From: Serratia sarumanii
Lineage (GTDB): Bacteria; Pseudomonadota; Gammaproteobacteria; Enterobacterales; Enterobacteriaceae
Direction of reading: 5' to 3'
Assembly (NCBI RefSeq): GCF_029962605.1
Contig: NZ_CP124750.1
Coordinates: 682,001-746,000, forward strand
DNA: 64,000 nucleotides
Shown here: piece after piece, positions 22,083-32,702 of the stretch
Layout of the letters: each line of letters begins with the position of its first letter
Position numbering within the stretch: the first letter of the stretch is position 1
The notes under the pieces: generated by a model
Databases searched by the model: none
Seen by the model: the letters and a program-made list of their open reading frames with translations, nothing else
Told to the model about the DNA's origin: nothing
Position numbers and translations under genes: made by a program

Positions 22083-22901
22083 TTATTGCTGCGGCGCCGG
22101 ATTGGCTGACAGCCAGTTCGCCAGCTTGCAGTACTGCGCCACAGAAATATTTTCTGCTCTGAGCGAAGGATCGACGCCCAGCTCCGTCAGCTGCTCCGGC
22201 GTGAACAGGTCGCCCAGGCTGTTGCGGATGGTTTTCCGCCGCTGGTTGAACGCCTGCGTGGTGATGCGGCTCAGCATGCGCACGTCGCCCACCGGATTCG
22301 GCAGCACGCTGTGCGGCACCAGACGCACCACGGCGGAATCGACCTTCGGCGGCGGCGCGAACGCGGTCGGCGGCACTTCCAGCACCGGAATGACGTTGCA
22401 GTAGTACTGCGCCATCACGGTCAAACGCCCGTAGGCCTTGCTGTTCGGGCCGGCCACCAGACGGTTGACCACCTCTTTTTGCAACATAAAGTGCATGTCG
22501 CGGATTGCCTGAGTATAGCTGAAAAGGTGGAACATCAGCGGCGTCGAAATATTGTACGGCAGGTTACCAAATACGCGCAGCGGTTGGCCAGCTTCCTCGG
22601 CCAGTTCGGCGAAATTCACCGTCATGGCGTCCTGCTGGTGGATGGTCAGCTTGTCTTTCAGCCGCGGGTGGTTTTCCAGCCGGGTGGCCAGATCGCGGTC
22701 CAGTTCGATCACCGTCATGCGGTCCATGCGCGCGCCGACCGGCTCGGTCAAGGCGCCGAGGCCGGGGCCGATCTCGACCACCGCTTCGCCCGGCTGCGGG
22801 TGAATGGCGGAGACAATGCTATCGATGACAAACTGATCGGTTAAAAAGTTTTGTCCAAAGCGTTTGCGGGCAAAGTGCCCTTGGTGGACTCTGTTATTCA
22901 T
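22083..22901 (-). CDS. rsmA: 16S rRNA (adenine1518/1519-N6)-dimethyltransferase
   Basis: Dimethylates two adjacent adenines in the 3' hairpin of 16S rRNA during late 30S maturation. The 272-residue protein has the [11 protein letters not shown]-terminus, the SAM-binding [15 protein letters not shown], and the catalytic NLPYNIS motif. The 5' end overlaps pdxA by 8 bases, indicating coupled translation. Formerly called ksgA, after the kasugamycin resistance of its mutants. Confidence 0.97.
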   Translation of the reverse strand: MNNRVHQGHFARKRFGQNFLTDQFVIDSIVSAIHPQPGEAVVEIGPGLGALTEPVGARMDRMTVIELDRDLATRLENHPRLKDKLTIHQQDAMTVNFAELAEEAGQPLRVFGNLPYNISTPLMFHLFSYTQAIRDMHFMLQKEVVNRLVAGPNSKAYGRLTVMAQYYCNVIPVLEVPPTAFAPPPKVDSAVVRLVPHSVLPNPVGDVRMLSRITTQAFNQRRKTIRNSLGDLFTPEQLTELGVDPSLRAENISVAQYCKLANWLSANPAPQQ

Positions 22902-23886
22902 TACAATTAATTATCATTTTAATGGCGAGATTCAGGGCCGTTTGGAAACTGCCGACATCGGCGGTGCCGGTGCCGGCCAGTTCCAGAGCGGTACCGTGGT
23001 CGACCGAGGTGCGTATGAAAGGCAAACCGAGGGTGATATTCACCGCGCGGCCGAACCCTTGGTATTTTAGCACCGGCAGCCCCTGATCGTGATACATCGC
23101 CAGCACCGCATCGGCATCTTGCAGATATTTGGGCTGGAATAGGGTGTCCGCCGGCAGCGGGCCGACAAGATGGATGCCCTCAGCGCGCAGCGCGTCGAGC
23201 GCAGGGATGATGGTGTCTATCTCTTCGTGCCCCATATGGCCGCCTTCCCCGGCGTGGGGGTTCAGGCCGCAGACGTAAATGTGCGGCCGGGCGATGCCAA
23301 ATTTGGTTTTCAGATCGTGGTCGAGGATGCGGATGACTTCGAACAGGCTCTGTTGCGTGATGGCGCCCGGCACCGCCAGCAGCGGCAGGTGGGTGGTCGC
23401 CAGCGCCACGCGCAGCTCTTCGGTCGCGAGCATCATCACCACGCGATCGCAGCGGCTGCGATCGGCAAAGAATTCGGTATGGCCGATAAACGGCACGCCG
23501 GCGTCGTTGATCACGCCCTTGTTCACCGGGCCGGTGATCAGCGCGGCGAATTCGCCGTTGAGGCAGCCGTCGCAGGCGCGCGCCAGGGTTTCCACCACGT
23601 AGGCACTGTTGCTGACGTTCAGCTCCCCGGCGGTGACCGGGTGAGCGAGCGGCACCGGCAGCACGGTCAGCGTGCCGGCGCGTTGCGCTTCGGCCGGTTG
23701 CTGCGGCTGGTAGTCGCGCAGCGTCAGCGGCAGGCCCAAACGCTTGGCGCGTTCAAGCAGCAGGGCCGGATCGGCGCACACCACCAGCTCAACAGGCCAA
23801 TCCTGTTGCGCCAGCGCTGCCACCAAATCCGGCCCTACCCCGGCGGGTTCGCCGGGGGTAATGACGACGCGTTTATTGCTGTGCAT
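22894..23886 (-). CDS. pdxA: 4-hydroxythreonine-4-phosphate dehydrogenase
   Basis: NAD-dependent enzyme of pyridoxal 5'-phosphate synthesis. [16 protein letters not shown] lies at the N-terminus, [25 protein letters not shown] in the middle, and the metal/substrate motifs [11 protein letters not shown] and [11 protein letters not shown] toward the end. Start MHSNKRVV (23886) gives the same N-terminal length as E. coli; an ATG three codons upstream (23895) is equally open. Either start overlaps the 3' end of surA. Both are weak ribosome sites, suggesting translational coupling. Confidence 0.95.
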   Translation of the reverse strand: MHSNKRVVITPGEPAGVGPDLVAALAQQDWPVELVVCADPALLLERAKRLGLPLTLRDYQPQQPAEAQRAGTLTVLPVPLAHPVTAGELNVSNSAYVVETLARACDGCLNGEFAALITGPVNKGVINDAGVPFIGHTEFFADRSRCDRVVMMLATEELRVALATTHLPLLAVPGAITQQSLFEVIRILDHDLKTKFGIARPHIYVCGLNPHAGEGGHMGHEEIDTIIPALDALRAEGIHLVGPLPADTLFQPKYLQDADAVLAMYHDQGLPVLKYQGFGRAVNITLGLPFIRTSVDHGTALELAGTGTADVGSFQTALNLAIKMIINCNE

Positions 23887-25174
23887 CGCTGCCATCGAGG
23901 ATCTTCACGTAAGCCTGGGCGCGCTGTTCCTGCATCCAGGTCTGCGCTTCTTCGGCGAATTTACGGTTGAACAGCATGCGGTAAGCGCGATCTTTCTGCG
24001 CGGCGTCGGTCTTATCCACCTGACGAGTGTCCAGCAGCTGAATCAGGTGCCAGCCGAAGGAAGAGTGGACCGGCGCGCTGATTTCACCCTTGCTCAGCTT
24101 CAGCAACGCATCGCGGAAGGCCGGATCGTAGATGTCCGGGGAAGCCCAGCCCAGATCGCCGCCCTGCATGGCAGAACCCGGATCCTGCGACAGCTGTTTG
24201 GCTTCGTCGGCAAACTTGGCGCGGCCGCTCTTGATCGCTTCCGCCACGGATTGCAGCTTGGCGCGCGCCTGATCGTCGGTCAGCACCACCGAAGGTTTCA
24301 GCAGGATGTGACGGGCGTGCACTTCGGTGACCGACACCGACTGGCTGGCGCCGCGGATGTCGTTCACTTTCAGGATGTGGAAGCCGACGCCGGAACGGAT
24401 TGGGCCGACGACGTCGCCTTTCTTGGCGCTCACCAGACGTTCCGCGAACAGGGTCGGGATCTCTTGCAGCTTGCCCCAGCCCATGTTGCCGCCTTTCAGC
24501 GCCTGAGAATCGGCGGAGTAGGTGATCGCCAGCTTGCCGAAGTCGGCGCCGCTGTTGATCTCACCCACCAGGCGTTTGGCCAGCTCTTCGGCTTTGTCGA
24601 CCTGCTGCTGCGACGGATTCTCCGGCAGCGGGATCAGGATGTGGCTGATGTTCATTTCGGTGTCGCTGCCGTTCTGCGCGCCCACCTGCTTGGCCAGCGC
24701 GTCCACTTCCTGCGGCAGGATGGTGACGCGACGGCGCACTTCGTTGTTACGCACTTCGGAGATCAGCATCTCTTTGCGGATCTGCGAACGGTAGGTGTTG
24801 TAGTTCAACCCTTCGTACGACAGGCGGCTGCGCAGCTGATCGACGCTCATCTTGTTTTGCGCGGCGATGTTGGCGATCGCCTTGTCCAGATCGGCGTCGG
24901 ACACGGTGATGCCCATTTTCTTGGCCATCTGCAGCTGGATGTTATCCATGATCAGGCGTTCGATGATCTGATGGCGCAGCGTCTTGTCGTCCGGCAATTG
25001 CTGGCCGGCCTGCTGGGCGTTGAGCTTCACGGACTGCAACAGACCGTTGACGTCGCTTTCGAGTACCACGCCGTTATCCACGACGGCGGCGACTTTATCC
25101 ACTTCTTGGGGTGCTGCGAACGCGGCATTGGCGCAAACTACCAATCCGAGAATAAGCGTTCTCCAGTTCTTCAT
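23873..25174 (-). CDS. surA: periplasmic peptidyl-prolyl isomerase and outer-membrane protein chaperone
   Basis: A 433-residue periplasmic chaperone that delivers unfolded beta-barrel proteins, including LptD, to the BAM complex. The Sec signal [20 protein letters not shown] is followed by the N-terminal chaperone domain and two parvulin domains ([14 protein letters not shown] near residue 175; [11 protein letters not shown] near 285). Start MKNWRTL matches E. coli; an upstream in-frame ATG (25225) would bury the signal peptide. It lies 65 bases after lptD and probably shares its transcript. Confidence 0.97.
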   Translation of the reverse strand: MKNWRTLILGLVVCANAAFAAPQEVDKVAAVVDNGVVLESDVNGLLQSVKLNAQQAGQQLPDDKTLRHQIIERLIMDNIQLQMAKKMGITVSDADLDKAIANIAAQNKMSVDQLRSRLSYEGLNYNTYRSQIRKEMLISEVRNNEVRRRVTILPQEVDALAKQVGAQNGSDTEMNISHILIPLPENPSQQQVDKAEELAKRLVGEINSGADFGKLAITYSADSQALKGGNMGWGKLQEIPTLFAERLVSAKKGDVVGPIRSGVGFHILKVNDIRGASQSVSVTEVHARHILLKPSVVLTDDQARAKLQSVAEAIKSGRAKFADEAKQLSQDPGSAMQGGDLGWASPDIYDPAFRDALLKLSKGEISAPVHSSFGWHLIQLLDTRQVDKTDAAQKDRAYRMLFNRKFAEEAQTWMQEQRAQAYVKILDGSDAQQ

Positions 25175-25239
25175 ACATTTCCCATTATGTAATCCGCAAA
25201 TGCGGGTGAAAGTTCTCGTTTTCAAAGTGTTGCAAAGCG

Positions 25240-27600
25240 TCAGAATGCGCGCTGATACGGCAGAATGCCGGAGCGCAGCATTTCTGCGGAGCCGAGACTA
25301 TGATCGCTGCTCAGGCCGCGCAGTTCGACGTTGAACGAAACTCTGTTGTCGTAAACGCTGGTATTGTTGCTGTTGTTCCAATCGGTGATCTTGCGCTCAT
25401 AGCCCAGGGTCACCGCCCAGCAGCAGGTGTTGTACTTCAGCCCCACCAGCTGATCGGCGGATTGCTTGGCGCGGGTGTCGTAGTAATACGCCCCGACCAC
25501 CGCCCAACGATCGGCGATCGGCCAGCTGCCGGTGATGCCCACCTGCGAGATGCCGTCCTGGAAGGCCGGAACCGTTTTGGTGTTCAACGCCGTCTGGATG
25601 TATTCCGGCGTGGCGTAACGGTAGTTCAACTGCACCACGCGCTCGGCGTCCTGGCGGTATTCCACCACGCCGTTGCCCAGCGAGACGCTGTTCAGGCGGG
25701 TGTCGTACTGCAGGCCGCCGCGCAGGCCCCAACGATCGTCGATTTTCCAATAGGTATCGCCGGCCCAGGCCACGCTGCCGGTATCGTCGTTGTTGTCGTA
25801 CCCTGTTACCTGATCGCCGGTGCGCGAACGGCTGAAGTAGTAGATTTGACCCACGGAAGCGTTAAAACGTTCAACCAGCGCGTCATCATAAATGCGGGTG
25901 GTCAAACCGGTGGAGACGCGGTTCTGCGAAGCGATGCGATCCAGGCCGCTGTAGGTGCGGTCGCGGAACAGGCCGGAGTAGTCGGTCTGCAGCAGCGTGG
26001 TGTCGTAGGTGTAGATGTTACTCTGGTCGCGGTACGGCACGTACAGGTACTGTACGCGCGGCTCCAGCGTCTGGGTGGCGCCTTCGGCCCAGATCATCGG
26101 GCGTTCGAACACCAGCTTGCCGTCGACCTTGAACTGCGGCAATACGCGGTTGACCGAATCATCAAGCTCCGGTGCAACGGCGCCTTTGCGGCTCTGGTAG
26201 TTGGCGGCGAAACCGTCAGGAATATCCTGCTGGTAGTGGGTCGCCATCACCTTGGCTTCGGTGTTCAGGCTGGCCCAGCCGTTGGTCAGCGGCAGGCTCA
26301 GCGTCGGCTCCATATGCAGACGGGTGGCGTCCGGGCTGTACGGGTTGACGCTGGTGAACTTGGCCGCCTGGCCGTAAATATGGAAGTCGAACGGGCCGAG
26401 GTCGTTTTTGTAGTAGTTCAGATCCAGCTGCGGCTGAACTTTATACGATTCCGACTGCGAGCGATCGGTATCGTCGTAAATCTGGAACTGCTTGGAACTC
26501 AGCGTGGCGTTCCAGTTCTCGTTGGCGTAGCCGAGGCTGAATTTCTGCGTGGCGTAGCCGTCGGTGGTGGAACCGTACTTGGAGTCCAGATCGGTGAAGT
26601 ATTTGGAATCGCTGACCTTGGTGTAGTCGACGTTGAAGCGCCACACCTGATCCATGACGCCGTTGTGGTTCCAGTAGAACAGCCAGCGCTTGCTGTCGTC
26701 ATGATCTTTGCCGTATTCCTTGTCGTCCGGCAACCAGTCGAACTCCATCAGGCCGAGGCCCGGCTGCACCAGATAGCGGAACTCGGTCTGCCACTGCAGG
26801 CCGCGCTTGGACATATAGTGCGGCGTGATGGTGGCGTCGTAGTTCGGCGCGATGTTCCAGTAGTACGGCAACATGAACTCGAAGCCGTTGTTGCTGCCGT
26901 ACTTGGCGTTCGGGATCAGGAAGCCGGAACGGCGCTTGTCGCCGACCGGCAATTGCAGGTACGGGCTGTAGAACACCGGCACGCCGCCGATGCGGAAGCG
27001 GGCGTTCCACACTTCCGCCACCTGCTCTTCGCGATCGTGGATCACTTCGGAGCCGACCACGCTCCAGCTGTCGTCGCCCGGCAGACAGGAGGTAAAGGTG
27101 CCGTTTTCCAGAATGGTGTAACGGTTGGCGCCGCGCATTTTCATCTTGTCGGCGTCGCCACGCCCCTGACGGCCTACCATTTGGTAGTCGCCTTCATAGA
27201 CGTCGGTATCTTTGGTGTTCAGGTTCGACCAGGCCTTCGGGCCTTTCAGTTTGATCTGATTGTCGCTGTAGTGCACGTCGCCGGTGGCGGTGACGGTGCG
27301 CACCGGCTCCGCCTGGCCAGGGTTTTGCGTCTGGTTCAGCTCGACTTCTTTGGCGGTCAGGGTGCTGTTGCCCTGCTCGATATGCACGTTGCCGCTGAAC
27401 AGGGCGCTTTTCGGATAGTCGGCGCGCGAGTCATCGGCATTGATGGTGACCGGCAGGCTGTTCGGATCGCCGCTGACCAAAGGTTTGTCGTAAACGGGAA
27501 CGCCAAGCATGCATTGCTCGGCCAGATCAGCCAGCGCGTGCTGACTGTAGAGTGCCGTCCAAATCATCGTGGCCAGCAGTGTTGGGAAACTTTTTTTCAT
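25240..27600 (-). CDS. lptD: LPS-assembly outer-membrane protein LptD
   Basis: A 786-residue beta-barrel that, with LptE, inserts LPS into the outer leaflet. A signal peptide (about residues 1-24) is followed by the N-terminal OstA jellyroll ([27 protein letters not shown]) and a long barrel ending in phenylalanine, as expected for BAM substrates. The cysteines needed for the disulfide switch are visible: C30, one in FTSCLPGD, and the NTCCWAV pair near the C-terminus. It is divergent from djlA. Confidence 0.97.
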   Translation of the reverse strand: MKKSFPTLLATMIWTALYSQHALADLAEQCMLGVPVYDKPLVSGDPNSLPVTINADDSRADYPKSALFSGNVHIEQGNSTLTAKEVELNQTQNPGQAEPVRTVTATGDVHYSDNQIKLKGPKAWSNLNTKDTDVYEGDYQMVGRQGRGDADKMKMRGANRYTILENGTFTSCLPGDDSWSVVGSEVIHDREEQVAEVWNARFRIGGVPVFYSPYLQLPVGDKRRSGFLIPNAKYGSNNGFEFMLPYYWNIAPNYDATITPHYMSKRGLQWQTEFRYLVQPGLGLMEFDWLPDDKEYGKDHDDSKRWLFYWNHNGVMDQVWRFNVDYTKVSDSKYFTDLDSKYGSTTDGYATQKFSLGYANENWNATLSSKQFQIYDDTDRSQSESYKVQPQLDLNYYKNDLGPFDFHIYGQAAKFTSVNPYSPDATRLHMEPTLSLPLTNGWASLNTEAKVMATHYQQDIPDGFAANYQSRKGAVAPELDDSVNRVLPQFKVDGKLVFERPMIWAEGATQTLEPRVQYLYVPYRDQSNIYTYDTTLLQTDYSGLFRDRTYSGLDRIASQNRVSTGLTTRIYDDALVERFNASVGQIYYFSRSRTGDQVTGYDNNDDTGSVAWAGDTYWKIDDRWGLRGGLQYDTRLNSVSLGNGVVEYRQDAERVVQLNYRYATPEYIQTALNTKTVPAFQDGISQVGITGSWPIADRWAVVGAYYYDTRAKQSADQLVGLKYNTCCWAVTLGYERKITDWNNSNNTSVYDNRVSFNVELRGLSSDHSLGSAEMLRSGILPYQRAF

Positions 27601-27827
27601 ACGCGGTTTTGGTGTTCCGTCATCAGAGGCGTCATGTCCGGCAAACGGTCAGAGACTATATTACTCATCTGCGTTGCGCTAGTGCTAAATCCAGCCGTTT
27701 ACTTGCGTCGTCGTTAGGCGCAAAGATAAATGACAGGTATGATAATCCAAATTCTGGGAAAAATCGCCTGCGCCCTTTCCTGAAGCGAAGGGGGCGGGCG
27801 GCTTTCGGCATGATAATTGAGGAGTAT

Positions 27828-28649
27828 ATGCAGTATTGGGGAAAACTGCTCGGCGTCATCGTCGCCATTTGGTCTGGCGCGGGATTCTGGGGTGTAGTTC
27901 TGGGGCTGATTATCGGTCATATGATCGATACGGCGCGCAGCAATAAGCGCAGCCGGGGTTTCTTCACCGACCAGCAAACGCGGCAAACGCTGTTTTTCCG
28001 CACCACTTTTCAGGTGATGGGCCACCTGACCAAATCCAAAGGACGCGTTACCGAGGCAGATATCCAGATCGCCAGCCTGTTCATGGATCGCCTGCAGCTG
28101 CACGGCGAAGCGCGCACCGCGGCGCAGCAGGCGTTCCGCGAGGGGAAACAGAGCCAGTTCCCGCTGCGTGAGACGCTGCAGCAGTTCCGCAGCATCTGTT
28201 TTGGCCGCTTCGATTTGATTCGGATGTTTCTGGAAATTCAGATTCAGGCGGCGTTCGCCGACGGCTCGCTGCACCCGAATGAACGCCAGGTGCTGTATGT
28301 CATCGCCGAAGAGCTGGGCATTTCGCATGCGCAGTTCGATCAGTTTCTCAGCATGATGGAGGGCGGGCGTCAGTTCGGCGGCGGTCAGCAGGGCGGGTAT
28401 TCGCAGGGCGGCTATCAGCAGGCTCAGCGCGGCCCGACGCTCGACGATGCGTGCAAGGTGCTCGGCGTGCGCAGCAGCGACGATGCCGCCACCATCAAAC
28501 GCGCCTACCGCAAATTGATGAGCGAACACCATCCGGATAAGCTGGTGGCGAAGGGCTTGCCGCCGCAGATGATGGAAATGGCCAAGCAGAAAGCGCAGGA
28601 AATTCAGGCGGCGTACGATCTGATCAAACGCGAGAAAGGCTTCAAATAA
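27828..28649 (+). CDS. djlA: membrane-anchored DnaJ-like co-chaperone
   Basis: A 273-residue type III J-protein. One N-terminal transmembrane segment ([27 protein letters not shown]) is followed by a TerB-like domain ([25 protein letters not shown]), a Gly/Gln-rich linker with repeated QGGY, and a C-terminal J domain with the HPD motif (SEHHPDKLV). It stimulates DnaK and influences Rcs capsule signalling in E. coli. Start 27828 has GAGGAG six bases upstream and gives the E. coli-like MQYWGK; longer frames reaching into the lptD promoter are rejected. Confidence 0.95.
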   Translation: MQYWGKLLGVIVAIWSGAGFWGVVLGLIIGHMIDTARSNKRSRGFFTDQQTRQTLFFRTTFQVMGHLTKSKGRVTEADIQIASLFMDRLQLHGEARTAAQQAFREGKQSQFPLRETLQQFRSICFGRFDLIRMFLEIQIQAAFADGSLHPNERQVLYVIAEELGISHAQFDQFLSMMEGGRQFGGGQQGGYSQGGYQQAQRGPTLDDACKVLGVRSSDDAATIKRAYRKLMSEHHPDKLVAKGLPPQMMEMAKQKAQEIQAAYDLIKREKGFK

Positions 28650-28652
28650 CCT

Positions 28653-28785
28653 TCCCCGTCATACTTGGCGCTGCCTCTTTGTTGGCTGTACCTGCTCACC
28701 CCGGTCACATAGTTGCCTATGCTCCCGGGAATTTGCAGGCTTGCCGCCGCGATGCAACCCCAATTATTTAGGGGAAAGAGCGTAA
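28653..28785. repeat. imperfect palindromic intergenic repeat (Yersinia/Serratia type)
   Basis: The non-coding sequence right after djlA resembles a dispersed palindromic element I associate with Yersinia and Serratia genomes: it opens CTTCCCCGTCATACTT, has a central GTTGGCTG...CACCCCGGTCAC, and closes CAATTATTTAGGGG. The core CCCCGGTCACATAG / CTATGCTCCCGGG around TTGC is an imperfect inverted repeat. Only one copy is in the window, so repetition itself is not shown. Confidence 0.5.
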
Positions 28786-28807
28786 GTATTTCGGGGGGAG
28801 TCCCCAG

Positions 28808-28830
28808 GGGCCCGGCATGCTGGGCCCGTT
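28808..28830. terminator. hairpin between convergent djlA and rluA
   Basis: GGGCCCGGCATGCTGGGCCC forms a strong stem followed by GTTT on the plus strand. It lies 12 bases from the rluA stop. The T-run is short, so termination strength is uncertain. Confidence 0.55.
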
Positions 28831-28841
28831 TAACAGGCGAT

Positions 28842-29492
28842 TCAGAAATCCGGTTCGGCGCGAAAGTGCATCGGCGTCTGGAAGGCGGGGTGGGTGATAC
28901 GCAGCTCTTGCGCATGCAGCTGCAGCCGCGGCGCCATCGCCTTGGCCTCCGGCGGGGCGTAGAAACCGTCGCCGAGGATCGGATGCCCCAGCGCCAGCAT
29001 GTGCACCCGCAGCTGGTGCGAGCGGCCGGTGATCGGCGTCAGCTTCACGCGCGTGCTGCCGTCGGCGTCGCGCGACAGCACCTGATACTCCGTCTGCGCC
29101 GCTTTGCCGGTGTCAAAACACACCTTTTGTAGCGGCCGGTTCGGCCAGTCGCAGATCAGCGGCAAGTCCACCAACCCTTCGTCATGCGCCATATGCCCCC
29201 AAACGCGGGCGATATAGGATTTCTTCGGTTCGCGTTCGCGGAACTGACGCTTCAGCTCGCGCTCGGCGGCCTTGTTGAGCGCCACCACGATCACCCCGCT
29301 GGTGGCCATATCCAGCCGGTGCACCGATTCGGCGGCCGGATGATCGGCCTGAATGCGGGTCATCAGGCTGTCTTTGTTTTCCGGCGCGCGGCCGGGCACC
29401 GACAGCAAGCCGCTGGGCTTGTTGACCACCATGATGTGTTCATCCTGATACAGGATGTGCAGCGGGTCCTGCGGGGGATTGTAGGGTTCCAT
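28842..29492 (-). CDS. rluA: 23S rRNA/tRNA pseudouridine synthase RluA
   Basis: Isomerises U746 of 23S rRNA and U32 of several tRNAs. The 216 residues contain the catalytic aspartate motif HRLDMATSG near residue 60 and the conserved TPITGRSHQLRVHMLALGHPILGD. There is no S4 domain, as expected for RluA. It lies 57 bases downstream of rapA and in the same direction, as in E. coli. Confidence 0.96.
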   Translation of the reverse strand: MEPYNPPQDPLHILYQDEHIMVVNKPSGLLSVPGRAPENKDSLMTRIQADHPAAESVHRLDMATSGVIVVALNKAAERELKRQFREREPKKSYIARVWGHMAHDEGLVDLPLICDWPNRPLQKVCFDTGKAAQTEYQVLSRDADGSTRVKLTPITGRSHQLRVHMLALGHPILGDGFYAPPEAKAMAPRLQLHAQELRITHPAFQTPMHFRAEPDF

Positions 29493-29549
29493 CTTGGCTC
29501 CGCGAAAAGGGCCGAACGGGGAGGCGGTTGCCGCCCCGCGTCGCGCCGG

Positions 29550-32456
29550 TTACTGGTGGGTGACCACCACCAGACGAATGGCGTCGAGACGCCAGCCGGC
29601 TTCATTGAGGTTGGCCAGCACCTGACGGCGGTTGAACTCCAGCGCTTCGACTTCGTCGTCGCGGATGTTCGGGTTGACCGCCTTCAGCGCTTCCAGACGC
29701 GCCAGCTCGGCGCTCAGCTTGTCGTCCGCCTCTTGCTTCGCCTGTTCGATAAGCGTGCGCGCCTGCACTTCCACCAGGCTTTCCGCCTGCTGCAGCATGG
29801 CGTGCACGTCTTGCTGCACGGCGTTGACCAGCTTGCTGGAGGTGTGGCGGTTGACCGCGTTCAACTGGCGGTTGAAGCTTTCGAACTCGACCTGCGCCGC
29901 CAGGTTGGTGCCCTTGCGATCCATCAGCATGCGGATCGGCGTCGGCGGCAGGAAGCGGGTCAGCTGCAGGTGCTTCGGCGCCTGAGCCTCCACCACGTAC
30001 ACCAGCTCAACCAACAGGGTGCCGACCGGCAACGCTTTGTTTTTCAACAGGGACACCGCGCAGCTGCCGGTATCGCCGGACAGGATCAGATCCAGGCCGT
30101 TGCGGATGATCGGGTGCTCCCAGCTGACGAACTGCGCGTCTTCGCGCGACAGCGCCCGATCGCGATCGAAGGTGACGGTGCAGCCGTCCTGCGGCAGGCC
30201 CGGGAAGTCCGGCACCAGCATATGGTCGGACGGCGTCAGCACGATCAGGTTGTCGCTGCGGTCTTCCTGGTTGATGCCGACGATGTCGAACAGGTTGAGC
30301 GCGAAGCCCACCAGATTGACGTCGTTATCCTGCTCGGCGATGGCGGCGGCCAGCGCCTGGGCTTTGTCGCCGCCGTTGGAGTGCATCTCCAGCAGGCGGT
30401 CGCGGCCCTGTTCCAGCTGCGCTTTCAACTGATCGTGCTGCTGGCGGCAGGCGTGGATGAATTCGTCAAAGCCTTCCTGTTCGGTCGGCGCGGCCAGATA
30501 ACCGATCAACTGCTCGTAGCAGCTGTCGTAGATGGTGCGGCCGGTCGGGCAGGTGTGTTCGAAGGCGTCCAGCCCCTCGTGGAACCAGCGACCCAGCACC
30601 GCCTGCGCGGTGTGCTCCAGGTAAGGCACCATGATTTGGATATCGTGCATCTGGCCGATACGGTCCAGACGGCCGATACGCTGCTCCAGCAGGTCCGGGT
30701 TGAACGGCAGATCGAACATCACCAGCTGGCTGGCGAACTGGAAGTTGCGGCCTTCGGAGCCGATCTCGGAACACAGCAGCACCTGCGCGCCTTCCTCTTC
30801 GGAGGCGAAGTAGGCGGCGGCGCGGTCGCGCTCGATAATCGACAGCCCTTCGTGGAACACCGCGGCGCGGATCGCTTCACGCTCGCGCAGCACCTGCTCC
30901 AGCTGCAGCGCGGTGTCGGCCTTGGCGCAGATCACCAGCACTTTTTCGTTGCGGTTGGCCAGCAGGTAGTCCAGCAGCCACTCGACGCGCGGGTCGAAGT
31001 TCCACCAGGTGGCGTTTTCGCCCTCGAATTCCTGGTAGATCTGCTCCGGGTACAGCATGTCGCGCGCGCGCGCTTCGACGGACTTCTTGGCGCCCATGAT
31101 GCCGGACACTTTGATCGCAGTCTGATACTGGGTCGGCAACGGCAACTTGATCTGGTGCAGGTTGCGGTGCGGGAAGCCCTTCACGCCGTTACGGGTGTTG
31201 CGGAACAGCACGCGGCTGGTGCCGTGGCGATCCATCAGCATGGAAACCAGCTCCTGGCGCGCCTGCTCGGCGTTGTCGCCTTCGCTGTTGGCGGCTTTGA
31301 GCAGCGGTTCGATGTCCTGCTCGTCGATCAGCTCGCCCAACAGGTTCAATTTGTCGTCGGCCAGGCGTTTACCGCTCAGCAGCAGGGTGACGGCGTCGGC
31401 CACCGGGCGGTATTTCTGCTGCTCGGCGACGAACTCGCCGTAGTCGTGGAAACGGTTTGGATCGAGCAGGCGCAGGCGCGCGAAGTGGCTCTGTTGGCCC
31501 AGCTGTTCCGGGGTGGCGGTCAGCAGCAGCACGCCGGGGATATGCTCGGCCAGCTGTTCGATCACCTGATATTCGCGGCTCGGCGCTTCTTCGCTCCAGG
31601 CCAGGTGGTGCGCTTCGTCAACCACCAGCAGATCCCACTGGGCGTCCGCCAGCTCTTCCAGGCGCTGCTTGTTGCGGCGCACGAAGTCCAGCGAGCAGAT
31701 CACCAGCTGTTCGGTTTCGAACGGGTTGCTGCTGTCGAGCTTGGCTTCGGCGTAGCGGCTGTCGTCGAACAGCGAGAAGTAGAGGTTGAAGCGGCGCATC
31801 ATCTCCACCAGCCACTGGTGCTGCAGCGTTTCCGGCACCACGATCAGCACGCGCTCGGCGCGGCCCGCCAGCAGCTGCTGGTGGATGATCATGCCGGCTT
31901 CGATGGTTTTGCCGAGGCCGACTTCGTCCGCCAGCAGCACGCGCGGCGCATGGCGCTGGCCGACTTCATGGGCGATGTGCAACTGGTGCGGGATCAGGCT
32001 GGCGCGCATGCCGCGCAGGCCGGCGAACGGCAGGCGATACTGCTCGCTCTGGTACTTGCGCGCGCGAAAACGCAGCGCGAAACGGTCCATGCGGTCAATT
32101 TGGCCGGCGAACAGGCGATCCTGCGGCTTGCTGAAGGTCAGCTTGCTGTCCAGCAGGACTTCGCGCATCGCCACGCCGCTCTCCTGGGTGTCCTGGCGGG
32201 TGCCGATATAGGTCAACAGACCGTTTTCCTCTTTCACCTCTTCCACCTGCAGCTGCCATCCTTCGTGGCTGCTGACGGTATCGCCCGGGTTGAACATCAC
32301 GCGGGTGATCGGCGAATCGTTTCTGGCATAGAGGCGGTTTTCACCGGTGGCGGGGAAAAGCAGGGTAATCATGCGCGCGTCCAGCGCCACGACGGTGCCC
32401 AGTCCTAATTCGCTTTCCGTGTCGCTGATCCAGCGTTGACCAAGAGTAAAAGGCAT
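29550..32456 (-). CDS. rapA: RNA polymerase-associated ATPase (Swi2/Snf2 family)
   Basis: A 968-residue ATP-dependent translocase that releases stalled or post-termination RNA polymerase. N-terminal Tudor-like domains ([25 protein letters not shown]) precede the helicase core: Walker [15 protein letters not shown], Walker [10 protein letters not shown], and SF2 motif [12 protein letters not shown]. The start is set at MPFTLG, which gives exactly the E. coli length; the frame continues upstream to 32576 without homology. The 246-base gap to polB holds its promoter. Confidence 0.97.
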   Translation of the reverse strand: MPFTLGQRWISDTESELGLGTVVALDARMITLLFPATGENRLYARNDSPITRVMFNPGDTVSSHEGWQLQVEEVKEENGLLTYIGTRQDTQESGVAMREVLLDSKLTFSKPQDRLFAGQIDRMDRFALRFRARKYQSEQYRLPFAGLRGMRASLIPHQLHIAHEVGQRHAPRVLLADEVGLGKTIEAGMIIHQQLLAGRAERVLIVVPETLQHQWLVEMMRRFNLYFSLFDDSRYAEAKLDSSNPFETEQLVICSLDFVRRNKQRLEELADAQWDLLVVDEAHHLAWSEEAPSREYQVIEQLAEHIPGVLLLTATPEQLGQQSHFARLRLLDPNRFHDYGEFVAEQQKYRPVADAVTLLLSGKRLADDKLNLLGELIDEQDIEPLLKAANSEGDNAEQARQELVSMLMDRHGTSRVLFRNTRNGVKGFPHRNLHQIKLPLPTQYQTAIKVSGIMGAKKSVEARARDMLYPEQIYQEFEGENATWWNFDPRVEWLLDYLLANRNEKVLVICAKADTALQLEQVLREREAIRAAVFHEGLSIIERDRAAAYFASEEEGAQVLLCSEIGSEGRNFQFASQLVMFDLPFNPDLLEQRIGRLDRIGQMHDIQIMVPYLEHTAQAVLGRWFHEGLDAFEHTCPTGRTIYDSCYEQLIGYLAAPTEQEGFDEFIHACRQQHDQLKAQLEQGRDRLLEMHSNGGDKAQALAAAIAEQDNDVNLVGFALNLFDIVGINQEDRSDNLIVLTPSDHMLVPDFPGLPQDGCTVTFDRDRALSREDAQFVSWEHPIIRNGLDLILSGDTGSCAVSLLKNKALPVGTLLVELVYVVEAQAPKHLQLTRFLPPTPIRMLMDRKGTNLAAQVEFESFNRQLNAVNRHTSSKLVNAVQQDVHAMLQQAESLVEVQARTLIEQAKQEADDKLSAELARLEALKAVNPNIRDDEVEALEFNRRQVLANLNEAGWRLDAIRLVVVTHQ

Positions 32457-32702
32457 ATATTGTCGGCTCGATTCTTTGTAAGTAAGTCTTGTTACCGGGC
32501 GGGAAGGGCCGCGGCACCTGTACTGAACGTCTGCTATCCCGGTTTGTTTTAAATTTGACGGGCAATAGCCGTTCACGCCATGCAGACGTCGTGAGACGGC
32601 AGGGCTAAGCGTGGTTCAGTTTTGGGAAGGGCGCTATGGTAATGGAAGGCGGCGCGTTCGTCACCTGCAAAACCGGATGATTTTTCTTAACCTGGCGCAA
32701 TC

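Noticed and set aside
25300..27717. 805-codon open frame antisense to lptD
   Set aside because: lptD is unambiguous. The antisense translation lacks a signal peptide or domain and runs into the lptD promoter.
27552..27827. N-terminal extension of djlA
   Set aside because: It would overlap the start of divergent lptD and add residues before the conserved membrane anchor; ATG 27828 has a good ribosome site.
29184..32408. 1074-codon open frame antisense to rapA and rluA
   Set aside because: It spans two well-identified genes on the other strand, has shadow-type composition and no domain.
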